From Tamarix chinensis (taxonomy: Eukaryota > Streptophyta > Magnoliopsida > Caryophyllales > Tamaricaceae): 64,000 bases of DNA. Below the pieces are notes generated by a model. It did not search any database. It saw nothing but the letters and a program-made list of their open reading frames with translations, and was not told the origin of the DNA. Positions 37,333 through 47,866 of this stretch are shown here, in pieces (position 1 is the first letter of the stretch; each line of letters opens with the position of its first letter). A program made the position numbers and the translations under genes. Location of the stretch: positions 3,286,564-3,350,563 of the forward strand of contig CM060175.1 in NCBI GenBank assembly GCA_030549775.1, given 5' to 3'.

Positions 37333-38637
37333 CAAATTTACTCCTTGTTGATGCAAGTTATTCTATTTAGAAGGGAGATTATTAAATTTTGTAGATTAGT
37401 GTAATACCTCACTTTTCAAAAATATGCTATAGTTTATAAAAAATAGAAAATTATTTTATTTAAATATTTATTACATCTTTTATATAGAACTCAAACCCTA
37501 ACTACACTTCATAAACATTTCATGCCATTATTTAGGACTTTACATACACCTTTATTTTGTGAGACTTTCTTAGCCCTCATTAGCCATATAGATTTTATTA
37601 GATCATTCTAGACTCATAATAATGGATTTATTTAGGTTTTTTTGAGTCTCATAGAAATCATAAAAAATAATAAACATATGTTTCAACAATAAAAAATACT
37701 AATTTTGTTTCGAGTAGTTGATACCATATTTTATGCCTCAAAATGATATTTTTATCAATATAAAATTTATGAAATTGTAAGGATTATTGTATTTTTAATG
37801 TTTTGAATTAAAAATTTAATTAAGCATATTTTACCTTTAATTTTATCATTTTAAGATAACATTGTTATTTTTGGGTAGAATAATAAGCTACTGAAACCTA
37901 ACTTTCTATACTTGAATCTTACCTTAGCTTTTAATATTCGATATTAGCCATTAAAATATACCCTATAACTAGTATTGACCCTAAAAATCAAGCCATATGT
38001 GTGAAAAAAAACCTTCATTCCCCTTATTTTTCTTATAGAAACAAACTTCTCCACCTTCATCGTTATATTCCATGAAAATATCCTATACTAGCTATCTTAG
38101 CCTTCTACCTAAACCTCCTCAACATAACACTTCCATCCATTCCCCCTTGCTCCATGGCTTCCCTCAAACAATTTTACAAGCTTGCAACCTTGATTCCAAG
38201 GTCCCCACCTCATTAATGAATCAAATGATCATAAGTTACATGAATAAGTTACCTTATTCCTTCCTTAGTTGCTAAGCTTTTATCTACCTAGGTTCTTATA
38301 TCAATTATAATTCTCCTAAACCAAATAATACATGTCATTTTATCTCTTTTTCCCCTCCATTTAGTGCAATACACCACCTATAGATGTCACCCCTTTGAAG
38401 CTTCCATTCAAGCAACATCAACCAAGCTTGGTAAATCTTCCTCCTTCCTTTGTTTTCCCTATGATTTCACGTATCAAATTTTATTTTATGTTCTTAATTT
38501 ATTTTATGTTAGATTTAATGGGTGGAAGAGCTAACCAAGCGTTCCTTTATTTATTTATTTTATATAATTTTCTTAATAAGCTCAAGTAAGATTATTCTTA
38601 CTAAACTCTAAGTATGATTTTATGTAACATAATATAA
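37333..38637. other. Gene-free, LTR-like interval left of the Athila insertion
   Basis: TGTAATACCTCACTTTTC at 37400 looks like an LTR edge, and the pyrimidine-rich stretch at 38040-38450 looks like LTR transcribed sequence. This suggests a plus-strand LTR that the Athila element later interrupted, continuing at 50195. No end or target duplication for it was fixed. Confidence 0.3.
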
Positions 38638-38923
38638 GTAGCTGATAGATGAGATTTATTGATTATTTTCATGTCTAAAAATATCATTTATCCCTCATAA
38701 TTTCTACTAGATTTAATCTTTTCGTCGAGTTTTCCTCCTTTGAATAAGTGTTACAGGAAAGAAAAGAATTGAAGAAATTCAAGGAGAAAGCAATGAGAAG
38801 AAGAAATCAAGTAGAAAACACATCAAGAAATGACGAATCAAGGAGAGCAAAGTTGGAAAAGAAACAAATATATCAAGAGAAGTGAAGCTCAAACTTTCAA
38901 AGGAATTGAGTGGAAGAGAAGAA

Positions 38924-39058
38924 AACACGGGGGTCCCGTGTTTCCATAACACGGACCGTGTTATTAGTCCCGAATGGCGGTCGGTAAAGCTTTGTCAGCA
39001 GAACGGTTGGAAGAAAACACGGGGGTCCCGTGTTTCATAAACACGGACCGTGTTTTCA
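38924..39058 (+). repeat. Two palindrome units in LTR U3
   Basis: Two units, starting 38924 and 39016, 92 bp apart. Each has a near-palindrome AACACGGGGGTCCCGTGTTT followed within a few bases by AACACGGACCGTGTT (7-bp arms around one base). They lie 50-185 bp upstream of the TATA box, so an enhancer-like role is possible. Identical copies are in the 3' LTR (48939 and 49031), and relatives form the array at 45954-46330. Confidence 0.85.
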
Positions 39059-39107
39059 GTTAAAAATGTATAACTGCCACGCAACTTGTTTCTGATAAAA
39101 AATGGGA

Positions 39108-39114
39108 TATAAAA
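39108..39114 (+). promoter_or_regulatory. TATA box of Athila-like LTR
   Basis: TATAAAA, with the repeat at 49123-49129 in the 3' LTR. It is the best TATA candidate in the LTR and would place transcript starts near 39140. Confidence 0.65.
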
Positions 39115-40180
39115 CAGAGTTCGGGATATCGAGAAAAAGGGATCGAATGTATTTTTCCTCCTTTATTCCTTTAGAACATACATGTAATGCACAATTCCAA
39201 TCTTTGATCTTCTTGAATTCTATTGATGATTTGACATTCTACACTTCAATTGATAAGTTTCTCTATTCCTTTGTTAATTTCTGTATTTCCATTTTGCAGA
39301 ATTTAAGTAGTTTTTATGCAATTTTACTTGTGATCCTTTCATTGTTATCTAATTGTTGAAATAATAGAATTTGTGAATGTGTTATTGTCATTAATTTTTA
39401 ATATTTCTGTATAATTGTATGAATTGTGAATATGCAGAAATTTGAGTAAGTAGAACAGGGTAGGATGAATTGAAGATGGAACCATAACTTACTTATCATT
39501 TCATAATTTAAATGTTTGATTCTACATGATGTTTAATTGAATTAATGGTCTGAATTGAATGATTCCATATCATAGATTAAGATTCTTGAACTGATTAGAT
39601 TGATCACCTATTTGGTTTAGAATTTAGTCTTTGCTAAGACAATGAAATTAATCCGTAATTGTTAATTAATTTGTCTATAGTAGCAAAAAGACCATTAATT
39701 CGTGCAATTGCATGATCCGAGCTTTTGTGATTATGATTGTAGTTGGCTACTTCCCGTTCATAATGCTACCATTAATTGAATCTAGTGTTCATAACCTAGG
39801 TTATTAATTGGATGCAAAAATAAATTGAGAGCATATTCAATTTATTAAGGTCGAGAGGAAGTATAGAAATTATTATTCTGAATTTCTTAAGTCAACATTA
39901 AACTATTTAGAATCATTCTTTTATGTGAATGTATGACATTTTAATTCCATCATCAATTCAATCCTCCCCTAATTGTAAAGTCGTGGTTAAAGCTTTAGTA
40001 TAATTGAATTTAGTTAGGAATCAATGAAATTGTACAAACGGGTTTATAACATCAATAGCAAAATTAGTGATTAAAACGTCATTCCTTGTGGGTTCGACTC
40101 CTTCTTGCCATATACTACGTATTTGGGGATTAGGATTTATTTGTTAAATTTGTTGTGCATACGACAGTGCATCAAATTTT

Positions 40181-40198
40181 TGGCGCCGTTGCCGGGGA
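40181..40198 (+). other. Primer binding site (tRNA-Asp type)
   Basis: TGGCGCCGTTGCCGGGGA, six bases after the 5' LTR end. This is the primer site usual in Athila-class elements, complementary to a tRNA-Asp 3' end as recalled from the family. Confidence 0.9.
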
Positions 40199-40289
40199 AT
40201 TGGCAATTATAATCTCTAGTTTTGTTTTTGTTGTGGTTTCTTATTTTAGTTTTTGATAAATTCTCCACGTGACCTCATCTAATCTTTGA

Positions 40290-41459
40290 TTGTGTGTAAT
40301 CTTCAGGCATTCACAATTGAGATCATTTGCGATCGAGCATCAAGGACAAATTATTCCAGCCATAGATCCAAACTCATCTTCTCCAATTGCAACTAGGACA
40401 AGAAGGAAGTTGGAACAAGCTAATCAGATTCCATCACCTTTTGAAGAAAGTTCCACAAACTTGGAAGAAGACGACATAGAGGATTTGTGTAGTACACCTT
40501 ACTACATTAATCCACCGATGGCAGAGCGAACTCTCAAGGAGCTAGCTGCTCCTATCTTCAACCCTAATCTTTTATGCATTAATTATCCTGCTGATAATGA
40601 TACTTGTGAAATCAAACCTGGACTAATACGAGCCTTACCTATTTTTACAGGTTTTAAAGACAATAATTCCATGGGTTCAAGCTGTTTCACCGACCCAAAT
40701 AAATTTCTCAAGGAATTCCATATAGCTTGTTCTGGTATGAAACCGAATGGAGTAAGTGTAGAAAAACTTAAACTCAAAGCTTTTCCTTTTGCTTTGGCTG
40801 ATGCTGCTAAGGAATGGTTATATGATCTACCAGCGGGCTCAGTAAACACTTGGACTGATATGCAAAAGGTTTTCCTTGAAAAATATTTTCCTTCATCAAG
40901 AGCAACTAATATAAGAAAGGAAATATGTGGTATTAGGCAAGATGGAGGAGAATCTTTACACGAATATTGGGAACGTTTCAAGAAATTGTGTGGTAGTTGT
41001 CCTAATCATCAAATTAGTGAACAATTATTAATACAATATTTTTACGAAGGTTTATCTCCTATGGATCGCAATATGATAGATGCTGCTAGTGGTGGTACTT
41101 TAGTTGATAAAACACCCATCGAAGCAAAAAGGTTAATTGCGAATATGGCATCTAACTCACAATATTGTAATAGGGGTAATACTTCTATGTCTCAACAGGT
41201 GAAAGAAACCAATATCGCTGAATTAAAAACGCAAGTATCAAATTTGACAGCTCTTGTGGAAAGAGTTGTAGGAGAAAAGATTCCTGCCAAGGTATGTGGA
41301 ATTTGTTCTTTTACAGGTCATCCAACTGATATGTGTCCTACTTTGCAGGAAGAACAACAAGTAAATGCCATTGGAGGACAACCATTTCCAAAAAGGAATG
41401 ATCCATTTGCTCCAACATATAATCCTGGATGGAAGGATCACCCAAATCTAAGGTATTGA
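40290..41459 (+). CDS. gag: Gag capsid protein, Athila-like (frame interrupted at its end)
   Basis: Encodes the structural protein that would form the virus-like particle and bind the element RNA. The frame opens after a stop at 40287 and reads 389 codons to a TGA at 41457. The first ATG is only at 40518 (codon 77, MAERTLKELAAP); the upstream part also looks coding, so initiation may be non-ATG or via a spliced leader (a TCTTCAG acceptor-like site ends near 40306). A Retrotrans_gag-type region spans about residues 155-270, with DAAKEWLYDLP, W-TDMQKVFLEKYFP and LHEYWERFKKL motifs. A CCHC zinc knuckle (C336-x2-C339-x4-H344-x4-C349) follows. The same frame continues after the TGA into 41460-42083 and then pol, so the stop is an interruption within a gag-pol polyprotein frame, not a natural gag end. 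Confidence 0.85.
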   Translation: MCVIFRHSQLRSFAIEHQGQIIPAIDPNSSSPIATRTRRKLEQANQIPSPFEESSTNLEEDDIEDLCSTPYYINPPMAERTLKELAAPIFNPNLLCINYPADNDTCEIKPGLIRALPIFTGFKDNNSMGSSCFTDPNKFLKEFHIACSGMKPNGVSVEKLKLKAFPFALADAAKEWLYDLPAGSVNTWTDMQKVFLEKYFPSSRATNIRKEICGIRQDGGESLHEYWERFKKLCGSCPNHQISEQLLIQYFYEGLSPMDRNMIDAASGGTLVDKTPIEAKRLIANMASNSQYCNRGNTSMSQQVKETNIAELKTQVSNLTALVERVVGEKIPAKVCGICSFTGHPTDMCPTLQEEQQVNAIGGQPFPKRNDPFAPTYNPGWKDHPNLRY

Positions 41460-42083
41460 AACACTCAACAAAGTGGTAACTCATATTTCCGACCACAGAT
41501 GTATCAAAATCAGCAAGGAGCAAATCCACCTCCCGGATTTTTCCAAATTCCACCAAATCAGCAAAGACCACCATTTCAACCGATGCCTCCACCACAAGTT
41601 TCACAACAATCGAGTGGTATGCCTTTGGAAGATTTGGTAAAATCTTTAGCTACAAATACCTTACAATTCCAACAAGAGACCAGAAACGGTATTAAGAATT
41701 TGGAAAATCAAGTGAGTCAACTAGCAGATTCCCTTGGAAAAATGCAAGCACAAGGTTCTTCAAAATTTCCTAGCCAGACTGAACGAAATCCCAAGGAAAA
41801 TGCTAGTGCTATCACAACTCGCAGTGGAAAACAACTATCTGATCCAAGAAAAGTAAATGAAGAAGAAAACACAAACAAGGACACAGATGAAACAAAGGTT
41901 GAAGAAGAAATTAAGGAAGATTCAACACAAACGGTGAAGAGTAAGTCACATTCTCCTATAAAAATTCCTGCTCCTTTTCCTAGCAGGTTGGCCAAAAACA
42001 AGAAGGTAAATCATGATAAGGAGATATTTGACATATTCAAGAAGGTAGAAGTTAACCTTCCTCTCATTGATGCGATCAAATAA
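41460..42083 (+). pseudogene. Gag-protease linker, in frame with gag and pol
   Basis: A 195-aa open segment (first ATG at 41499) in the same frame as gag and pol, bounded by TGA at 41457 and TAA at 42081. It is rich in Gln, Pro, Asn and then Lys/Glu, and has the heptad-like stretch LENQVSQLADSLGKM (about residues 66-80 from the ATG), a possible coiled coil. It continues to SPIKIPAPFPSRL, a conserved phrase before the protease in Athila-class elements. It is not a separate gene but the C-terminal gag / protease linker of the polyprotein, cut off by the two stops. Without readthrough it could be made only by internal initiation. Confidence 0.7.
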
Positions 42084-42113
42084 GTACCCAGGTATGCAAA
42101 ATTCCTCAAGAAT

Positions 42114-45100
42114 TTGTGTACAAATAAAAGGAAACTTAATGAGAATGAGAAGGTAAGTGTGGGAGAAAATGTATCAGCAATGTTGCAAAGAAAGCTTCCA
42201 CCAAAGTGCAAAGATCCAGGTATTTTCACTATACCTTGCAAAATTGGAAACACGAGGTACGAAAAATGCATGCTTGACTTAGGTGCTTCAATAAATGTCA
42301 TGCCTTTATCTATCTTTAACATCCTAAGTCTAGGTCCTTTAAAGGAAACTCGTGTTATTATTCAATTAGCTGATAAATCTAACACATATCCTGAAGGGGT
42401 TATTGAAGATGTCTTAGTTCAGGTTAACGAGTTGGTTTTTCCTGCGGATTTCTATGTGTTAGATATGCAAGATAATGGCTTGACTAATCCATCACCTATA
42501 TTGTTAGGGAGACCATTCCTAAAAACTTCAAAAACAAAAATTGATGTCCACGATGGAGTGTTAACCATGGAATTTGATGGTGAAATTATTAAGTTTAACA
42601 TATATGATTCCATGAAATTTCCTGCAGATGGTGAAGAGGTATCTATGATTGATGTCATTGAAAATTTAACTGAAATGGTGTACCAACTATCATCAGCTGA
42701 TCCTTTAGAAATAACTTTGACACAAGGAATAGCAACTGAAAAATTGGAAGAATTAAGCAAATTGTATGACGTTGATAAAGAAATCAAGGAGGTAGTGGAT
42801 GCTTTGGGAACATGTCCGAGTAGAATTGGAAAATTTGTGGATTTACCATTGACAGTGGATAGGCCTGTACCTTCCATAGAACAACCCCCTGAAGTGGAGT
42901 TGAAGCCCTTACCTGACCATCTCAAATATGCATTCTTAGGAGATAAGAATACCCTTCCGGTTATCATATCTAGTGAACTAACATTTCATCAGGAAGAAAA
43001 ACTGGTAAACGTGTTGAAGAAATACAAATCAGCTTTGGGGTGGACAGTTGCTGATATTAAGGGTATTAGTCCTTCAGCTTGTATGCATCGGATTTTAATG
43101 GAAGAAGATGTGAAGCCTTGTAGACAAGTACAACGTAGGTTGAATCCGATAATGATGGAGGTTGTGAAGAAAGAGGTTCTAAAATTGCTAAGTGTAGGAG
43201 TCATTTACCCAATTTCTGATAGTAGTTGGGTAAGTTCGCTTCAGGTTGTCCCAAAGAAAACAGGCATAACAGTAGTGGAGAATGATAAAGGAGAAATGGT
43301 TCCAATTAGAGTTCAAAATGGTTGGAGGGTATGTGTTGACTATAGAAAACTGAACTCCATGACTAGGAAAGATCATTTTCCTTTACCATTTATGGATCAA
43401 ATGTTAGAACGGCTAGCGGGTCATGCTTATTATTGTTTTCTTGATGGTTATTCGGGATATGTGCAGGTTCCCATAGCTCCAGAAGATCAAGAGAAAACCA
43501 CATTTACATGTCCCTACGGTACGTTTGCATATCGGCGCATGCCGTTTGGATTATGTAATGCTCCAGCTACATTTCAAAGGTGTATGGTAAGTATATTCTC
43601 TGAATATCTGGAGAAAATTATCGAGGTATTCATGGATGATTTTAGTATCCATGGAGATACTTTTGAAGAATGCCTAGGTAATTTGACCCTTATCTTGAAA
43701 AGGTGTTTGGAAACAAATCTTGTGCTAAACTCTGAAAAATGCCATTTTATGGTCCAACAAGGAATAGTTTTGGGACACGTCATTTCATCCAAAGGAATTG
43801 AAGTAGATAAAGCAAAAATTGATCTTATTTCTTCATTACCTTATCCATCAACTGTCAAAGATGTGCGATCATTTTTAGGGCATGCCGGGTTTTACCGCCG
43901 ATTTATCAAGGATTTTTCTAAAATAGCCCAACCATTATGCAAGCTTCTTCAAAAAGAAAATGAATTTCATTTTGATGATGCATGCCAAAAATCATTTGAC
44001 TATTTAAAGGAAAAATTGATAAGTGCACCCATTCTTCAACCACCTGATTGGAATTTTCCATTTGAATTGATGTGTGATGCATCTAATTTTGCTGTTGGTG
44101 CAGTGTTAGGTCTACGAATCGGGAAAGAGCCACACGTGATATATTATGCATCACGCACATTGAATGAAGCTCAACTTAACTACACAACTACCGAAAAGGA
44201 GCTTCTTGCTATTGTCTTTGCTTTGGATAAATTTCGTTCTTATCTGTTAGGAACTGAAATAATTGTTTACTCTGATCATGCAGCGTTGAAATATTTGTTA
44301 GCAAATAAAGAGGCAAAACCACGACTGATTAGATGGATTCTTCTACTTCAAGAATTCAATATACGCATTAAAGATAAGAAAGGAACCGAAAACGGAGTAG
44401 CAGATCATCTAAGTCGGTTAATTAAACAAGTTGAAGTTGAAGCACCTATCAATGAAGCATTTCCGGATGAGCAACTTCATGTCATTGGGAATGAGATACC
44501 ATGGTATGCTGACATGGTCAATTTTCTCGTAGCTAAGGTATTTCCCTCTCACTTTACAAAAACACAGAAAGATAAAATGAAAAGTCAGGCAAAATATTTT
44601 GTATGGGACGATCCATACTTGTGGAAACAATGTGCCGACCAAATCATTAGAAGATGTATTCCTGATAGTGAGGTCTTGTCTATTTTACATTTTTGTCACA
44701 GCTATGCTTGCGGGGGACATTTTGGTCCCAAGCGAACAGCTTATAAAGTTCTAGAGAGTGGATTCTTTTGGCCTACATTGTTTAGAGACTCTCATGAATT
44801 TTGTAAAACGTGTGAAAACTGTCAAAAGACTGGGGGATTAGGTCCTAGAAATGAAATGCCACAAACTCCTATCATAGCATGCGAAATCTTCGATGTTTGG
44901 GGTATGGATTTTATGGGACCCTTTCCATCTTCTTTCGGGTTTAAATACATTCTTGTTGCTGTTGATTATGTGTCAAAATGGGTGGAGGCTAAGGCCACCC
45001 GTACTGATGATGCAAAGGTTGTTGCAGATTTTCTTCAAACTAACATTTTTGCAAGGTTTGGCATACCAAGGGCCATCATCAATGATAAAGGTTCACACTT

Positions 45101-45797
45101 CTGCAACAGAACCGTAGAAGCTCTATTAAAGAAATATCATGTGACACATCGAATATCTACAGCATATCATCCACAAACCAATGGTCAAGCCGAGGTATCT
45201 AACCGGGAAATAAAATCAATCTTGGAAAAAATGGTGAAACCGACAAGAAAGGATTGGAGCTTACATCTGAATGATGCACTCTGGGCCTATCGTACAGCTT
45301 TCAAAACTCCAATCGGTATGTCTCCATATCGTCTGGTATACGGTAAGCCTTGTCATCTACCAGTAGAGTTAGAACATAAAGCTTTTTGGGCCGTCAAGAA
45401 ATGTAACATGGAGTCAACTGAAATTGGAAAACATAGGAGACTCCAATTACAAGAATTGGAAGAAATAAGAAATGAGGCTTTTGAAACTGCATTGAGATAT
45501 AAAGATAGAACTAAGGCAGTTCATGATAAGTTAATTCTTAGAAAGAATTTTGAAATTGGTCAAAAAGTTTTATTATATCATTCTCGATTGAAGTTATTTC
45601 CAGGAAAATTGAGGTCCAGATGGATCGGCCCATTTGTTGTGACTAATGTGTTTTCTCATGGTGCAGTTGAAATTAAGAGTGAGAAAACAAGAAAAATATG
45701 GAAGGTCAATGGACATCGCCTAAAACCTTACTACGAAGGACATCAAGTGCACAATTTGGAAGTGGTTGATCTTACCACTCCCAATTATGAGAGCTGA
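42114..45797 (+). CDS. pol: Pol polyprotein: protease, reverse transcriptase, RNase H, integrase
   Basis: 1,227 codons, same frame as gag; the ATG at 42114 is simply the first after the TAA at 42081. Aspartic protease: DLGAS with catalytic D55. Reverse transcriptase about residues 360-560: VDYRKLN (V408), LDGYSGY with D444, and the catalytic FMDD at 506-509. RNase H about 650-780 with the acidic set D655, E694, D721, D764. Integrase: zinc-binding H862-x6-H869-x30-C900-x2-C903, then the D,D35E core D932, D991, E1027. A C-terminal RSRWIGPF segment and RLKPYYE tail follow, as in Athila. All catalytic residues are present and the frame is uninterrupted. Without the gag start it would depend on readthrough or on related elements. 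Order PR-RT-RH-INT identifies Ty3/gypsy. Confidence 0.95.
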   Translation: MCTNKRKLNENEKVSVGENVSAMLQRKLPPKCKDPGIFTIPCKIGNTRYEKCMLDLGASINVMPLSIFNILSLGPLKETRVIIQLADKSNTYPEGVIEDVLVQVNELVFPADFYVLDMQDNGLTNPSPILLGRPFLKTSKTKIDVHDGVLTMEFDGEIIKFNIYDSMKFPADGEEVSMIDVIENLTEMVYQLSSADPLEITLTQGIATEKLEELSKLYDVDKEIKEVVDALGTCPSRIGKFVDLPLTVDRPVPSIEQPPEVELKPLPDHLKYAFLGDKNTLPVIISSELTFHQEEKLVNVLKKYKSALGWTVADIKGISPSACMHRILMEEDVKPCRQVQRRLNPIMMEVVKKEVLKLLSVGVIYPISDSSWVSSLQVVPKKTGITVVENDKGEMVPIRVQNGWRVCVDYRKLNSMTRKDHFPLPFMDQMLERLAGHAYYCFLDGYSGYVQVPIAPEDQEKTTFTCPYGTFAYRRMPFGLCNAPATFQRCMVSIFSEYLEKIIEVFMDDFSIHGDTFEECLGNLTLILKRCLETNLVLNSEKCHFMVQQGIVLGHVISSKGIEVDKAKIDLISSLPYPSTVKDVRSFLGHAGFYRRFIKDFSKIAQPLCKLLQKENEFHFDDACQKSFDYLKEKLISAPILQPPDWNFPFELMCDASNFAVGAVLGLRIGKEPHVIYYASRTLNEAQLNYTTTEKELLAIVFALDKFRSYLLGTEIIVYSDHAALKYLLANKEAKPRLIRWILLLQEFNIRIKDKKGTENGVADHLSRLIKQVEVEAPINEAFPDEQLHVIGNEIPWYADMVNFLVAKVFPSHFTKTQKDKMKSQAKYFVWDDPYLWKQCADQIIRRCIPDSEVLSILHFCHSYACGGHFGPKRTAYKVLESGFFWPTLFRDSHEFCKTCENCQKTGGLGPRNEMPQTPIIACEIFDVWGMDFMGPFPSSFGFKYILVAVDYVSKWVEAKATRTDDAKVVADFLQTNIFARFGIPRAIINDKGSHFCNRTVEALLKKYHVTHRISTAYHPQTNGQAEVSNREIKSILEKMVKPTRKDWSLHLNDALWAYRTAFKTPIGMSPYRLVYGKPCHLPVELEHKAFWAVKKCNMESTEIGKHRRLQLQELEEIRNEAFETALRYKDRTKAVHDKLILRKNFEIGQKVLLYHSRLKLFPGKLRSRWIGPFVVTNVFSHGAVEIKSEKTRKIWKVNGHRLKPYYEGHQVHNLEVVDLTTPNYES

Positions 45798-45813
45798 AAG
45801 ACTTGCATTTTGT

Positions 45814-45832
45814 CACTTGGGACACCCAAGTG
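45814..45832 (+). other. Perfect hairpin 17 bp after the pol stop
   Basis: CACTTGGG and CCCAAGTG arms around ACA. It lies between pol and the palindrome array. The function is unknown; RNA stability or processing is possible. Confidence 0.7.
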
Positions 45833-45953
45833 TTGTATATAAGTTTTCTTTATTTCTTATTTTTCTTTTTACATATTTGGTATGACTTTGTATGTACATA
45901 TTGTGTATATGTGTGGCAAAACATTGGTAGTTTATTTTCTTACTACAAAAAAA

Positions 45954-46330
45954 AACACGGGGGGTCGTATTTTTAAACACGGCCCGTGTTTCTTCTTCTG
46001 CAGAAAATTTCAGAATTCCAGAGAGCTCAAAATTTAACACGGGGGGTCCGTATTTGTTAACACGGCCCGTGTTTCTTCTTCTGCAGAAAATTTCAGAATT
46101 CCAGAGAGTTAAAAATTTAACACGGGGGGTCCGTATTTGTTAACACGGCCCGTGTTTCTTCCTCTGCAGAAAATCTCAAAATTCCAGAGACCTTAAAAAT
46201 TAACACGGGGGTACCGTATTTATTAACACGGTCCGTGTTTCCTTCTCTGCAAAACTGTTTAAAATTCCAGAGAGCCAAAAATATAACACGGGGGTACCGT
46301 ATTTCAGAAATACGGACCGTATTTCTCTCC
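45954..46330 (+). repeat. 83-bp tandem array of paired palindromes
   Basis: Five units start at 45954, 46036, 46119, 46202 and 46285 (spacing 82-83 bp; the last is partial). Each has AACACGGGGG-(G)T-(A)CCGTATTT, then AACACGGCCCGTGTTT or AACACGGTCCGTGTTT, then CTTCTGCAGAAAATTTCAGAATTCCAGAGAG-like sequence. Units 2 and 3 are most alike; unit 5 has changed on both arms of its second palindrome (AATACGGACCGTATT), keeping it palindromic. The palindromes match those in the LTR U3. The chance open frames here are not genes. Confidence 0.9.
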
Positions 46331-46573
46331 AGAACCCTTCCCCCCCCCCCCGGTGTTTTCAGATCTAAAAAAACACGACCCTCTCTTCGTTTCTCTCCCG
46401 TTTTCGCAGCGTTCCTCTCCTTCGATTTCTCCATTTTTTTTTCTCACTCAAATCTTCAATTCATCCCAAATCCTACTCCATTTTCATCTCAACTTCTCTT
46501 CCCACCTTTAATTTTCTTTCCCCTGTCAACTTTCTTTCTGTTATTCATAAACAGAGCAATCGCCGTTCGTCTC

Positions 46574-46634
46574 AAACCCTAACTTCCTCCGACCATTGTT
46601 TCATCTATTTTTTTGCAATTTGACTTAGGGTTTT
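46574..46634. promoter_or_regulatory. Telo-box pair in a leader-like exon
   Basis: AAACCCTAA at 46574-46582 and TTAGGGTTTT at 46625-46634 in inverted orientation, in C/T-rich sequence like plant 5' UTRs. Telo-boxes are common near the starts of growth-linked plant genes. A promoter or leader for the env-like gene is possible. Confidence 0.45.
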
Positions 46635-46704
46635 CGTGGGATTTGATATCTAGATATCATTCTTCCGATTTCTACTTTGTTCTAACCAATTTTCACGAAT
46701 TAAG

Positions 46705-46948
46705 GTAAGTATTTTTCCCTTATGACAGCAATATTCATTCGGTTTCAATGCCCTCTTACATATGTTGTTTTCCCAAATTACTGAATTTAAAAATCATGTG
46801 GTTGACATAATGACAGTATATGTATGCATTCAGTGCAGCTTTGTCAAAAATTATCATTGTCAAATTTCATGCTGCAATTTTTATGTATATGCTGCAATTT
46901 CATGCTTTCACCACTGTTTTTTTTTAATTGAGAGTAATCTTTGTGTAG
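46705..46948 (+). other. Putative leader intron before the env-like gene
   Basis: The donor AAG|GTAAGT is at 46702-46710 and the acceptor TTTGTGTAG ends at 46948, directly before the ATG at 46949. A T run at about 46917-46926 precedes the acceptor. The 244-bp length and both sites are typical of plant introns. Splicing here would give a subgenomic env-like mRNA. Confidence 0.55.
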
Positions 46949-47866
46949 ATGGCACCGAAAAAGAAACAACGTGCTGAAGGTGAATCCTCGAGATCCCGAT
47001 CATCACCAACGCAAGCAAGACAACGACGTAATCGTCCAAACGATTTAGGTATCATTTTTACCTCCCCCGAGCAACAAGAAAGGTACGATTACTTATCTCA
47101 GAGGCGTCTTACTGGTACTAGATATCTAGATGATGGATGTTTACATACATTGGGCATTCATAATCAAGTCATGCGTATGCTCCAAACTATAGGTTTGCAA
47201 AATTTTGTCTATTGTACTAACCACACCTATAGACGTTTGACTTTAGAATTTCTAAGTACCTTTGAATTGTGTGCTGAAATTGGTGATATTGGTGATACAA
47301 AGAATAATCAAGGGTATATTTCTTTTCGTCTTTTTAATGAGGATAGACAATTAGCGCTGCATGAACTTGCCCACATTTTCATGTTACCTTCACAGGGAGT
47401 TAGATTCATGTTACCCTTGTTTTATGCCAACCATTTTTTCGCAAAAATAGGTGATACCGCGAATATGCCTACTCCCGATACATTCCGCATTTCTGAAGCC
47501 AAATCCTCTAGGATTTTTAACCTAGTTTTCCGATACATTCAGAGGCTTTTGGCTACTACTATATTTGGGAGAGGAGATAGTACCGGAGTCGTTCGTTCAA
47601 TTGAACTTTTCTTTCTCTACTCCATGCTTGAACATTATTCTGTTGATACTACCTATTTTATTGCCAAACAATTTCAACGGGTCAGTAATTCCAAACAAGG
47701 GGACATTGTTATCGGGGGTTTAATCACCACCATCTGTTTGAGTTTGGACATACCCCTTCCGGACGATATGCCTATTGAGGCCATGAGTACCCGCATTGAT
47801 ATTGAACATTGTCGCCTTACGCATCTTATTGAGCGTAGGAATAATGCGTGGTACCTTTCTTATTAG
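46949..47866 (+). CDS. Env-like / Athila ORF1-type protein
   Basis: 305 codons starting at an ATG right after a splice-acceptor-like AG. The position between pol and the 3' LTR is where Athila-class elements carry an env-like or ORF1 gene, and the sequence fits that family: RYLDDGCLHTLGI near residue 58, then YRRLTLEFLSTFE near 98, then GYISFRLFNEDRQ near 123, then the conserved block ending GDIVIGGLITTICLSLDIP (about 253-271). The N-terminus is basic, with PKKKQR at 3-8 and RQRRNRP at 24-30, resembling nuclear localisation signals. I see no signal peptide, only a weak hydrophobic stretch at about 257-270. The TAG at 47864 is followed by 110 further codons in the same frame, so this is probably the N-terminal part of a longer gene. 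A viral entry role is unproven for this family. Confidence 0.8.
   Translation: MAPKKKQRAEGESSRSRSSPTQARQRRNRPNDLGIIFTSPEQQERYDYLSQRRLTGTRYLDDGCLHTLGIHNQVMRMLQTIGLQNFVYCTNHTYRRLTLEFLSTFELCAEIGDIGDTKNNQGYISFRLFNEDRQLALHELAHIFMLPSQGVRFMLPLFYANHFFAKIGDTANMPTPDTFRISEAKSSRIFNLVFRYIQRLLATTIFGRGDSTGVVRSIELFFLYSMLEHYSVDTTYFIAKQFQRVSNSKQGDIVIGGLITTICLSLDIPLPDDMPIEAMSTRIDIEHCRLTHLIERRNNAWYLSY

Larger units (their letters stand above)
38643..40174 (+). repeat. 5' LTR of Athila-like element
   Basis: 1,532 bp, TGATAGATGAG ... GACAGTGCATCA. It differs from the 3' LTR at 39059 (G against A at 49074) and at 39791 (A against G at 49806), both transitions. It contains two palindrome units (38924 and 39016), a TATA box, and an 85-codon open frame (39102-39359) that is also in the other LTR. 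That frame has no recognisable domain and overlaps the TATA box, so it is unlikely to be a gene. Confidence 0.95.

Noticed and set aside
39102..39359. 85-codon open frame present identically in both LTRs (also 49117-49374)
   Set aside because: Duplication is due to the LTR repeat. The frame overlaps the TATA box and expected transcript start and matches no family I know.
40290..40517. ATG start for gag at 40290
   Set aside because: The codon at 40290 is TTG, not ATG. The first in-frame ATG is at 40518, so the true start is left open.
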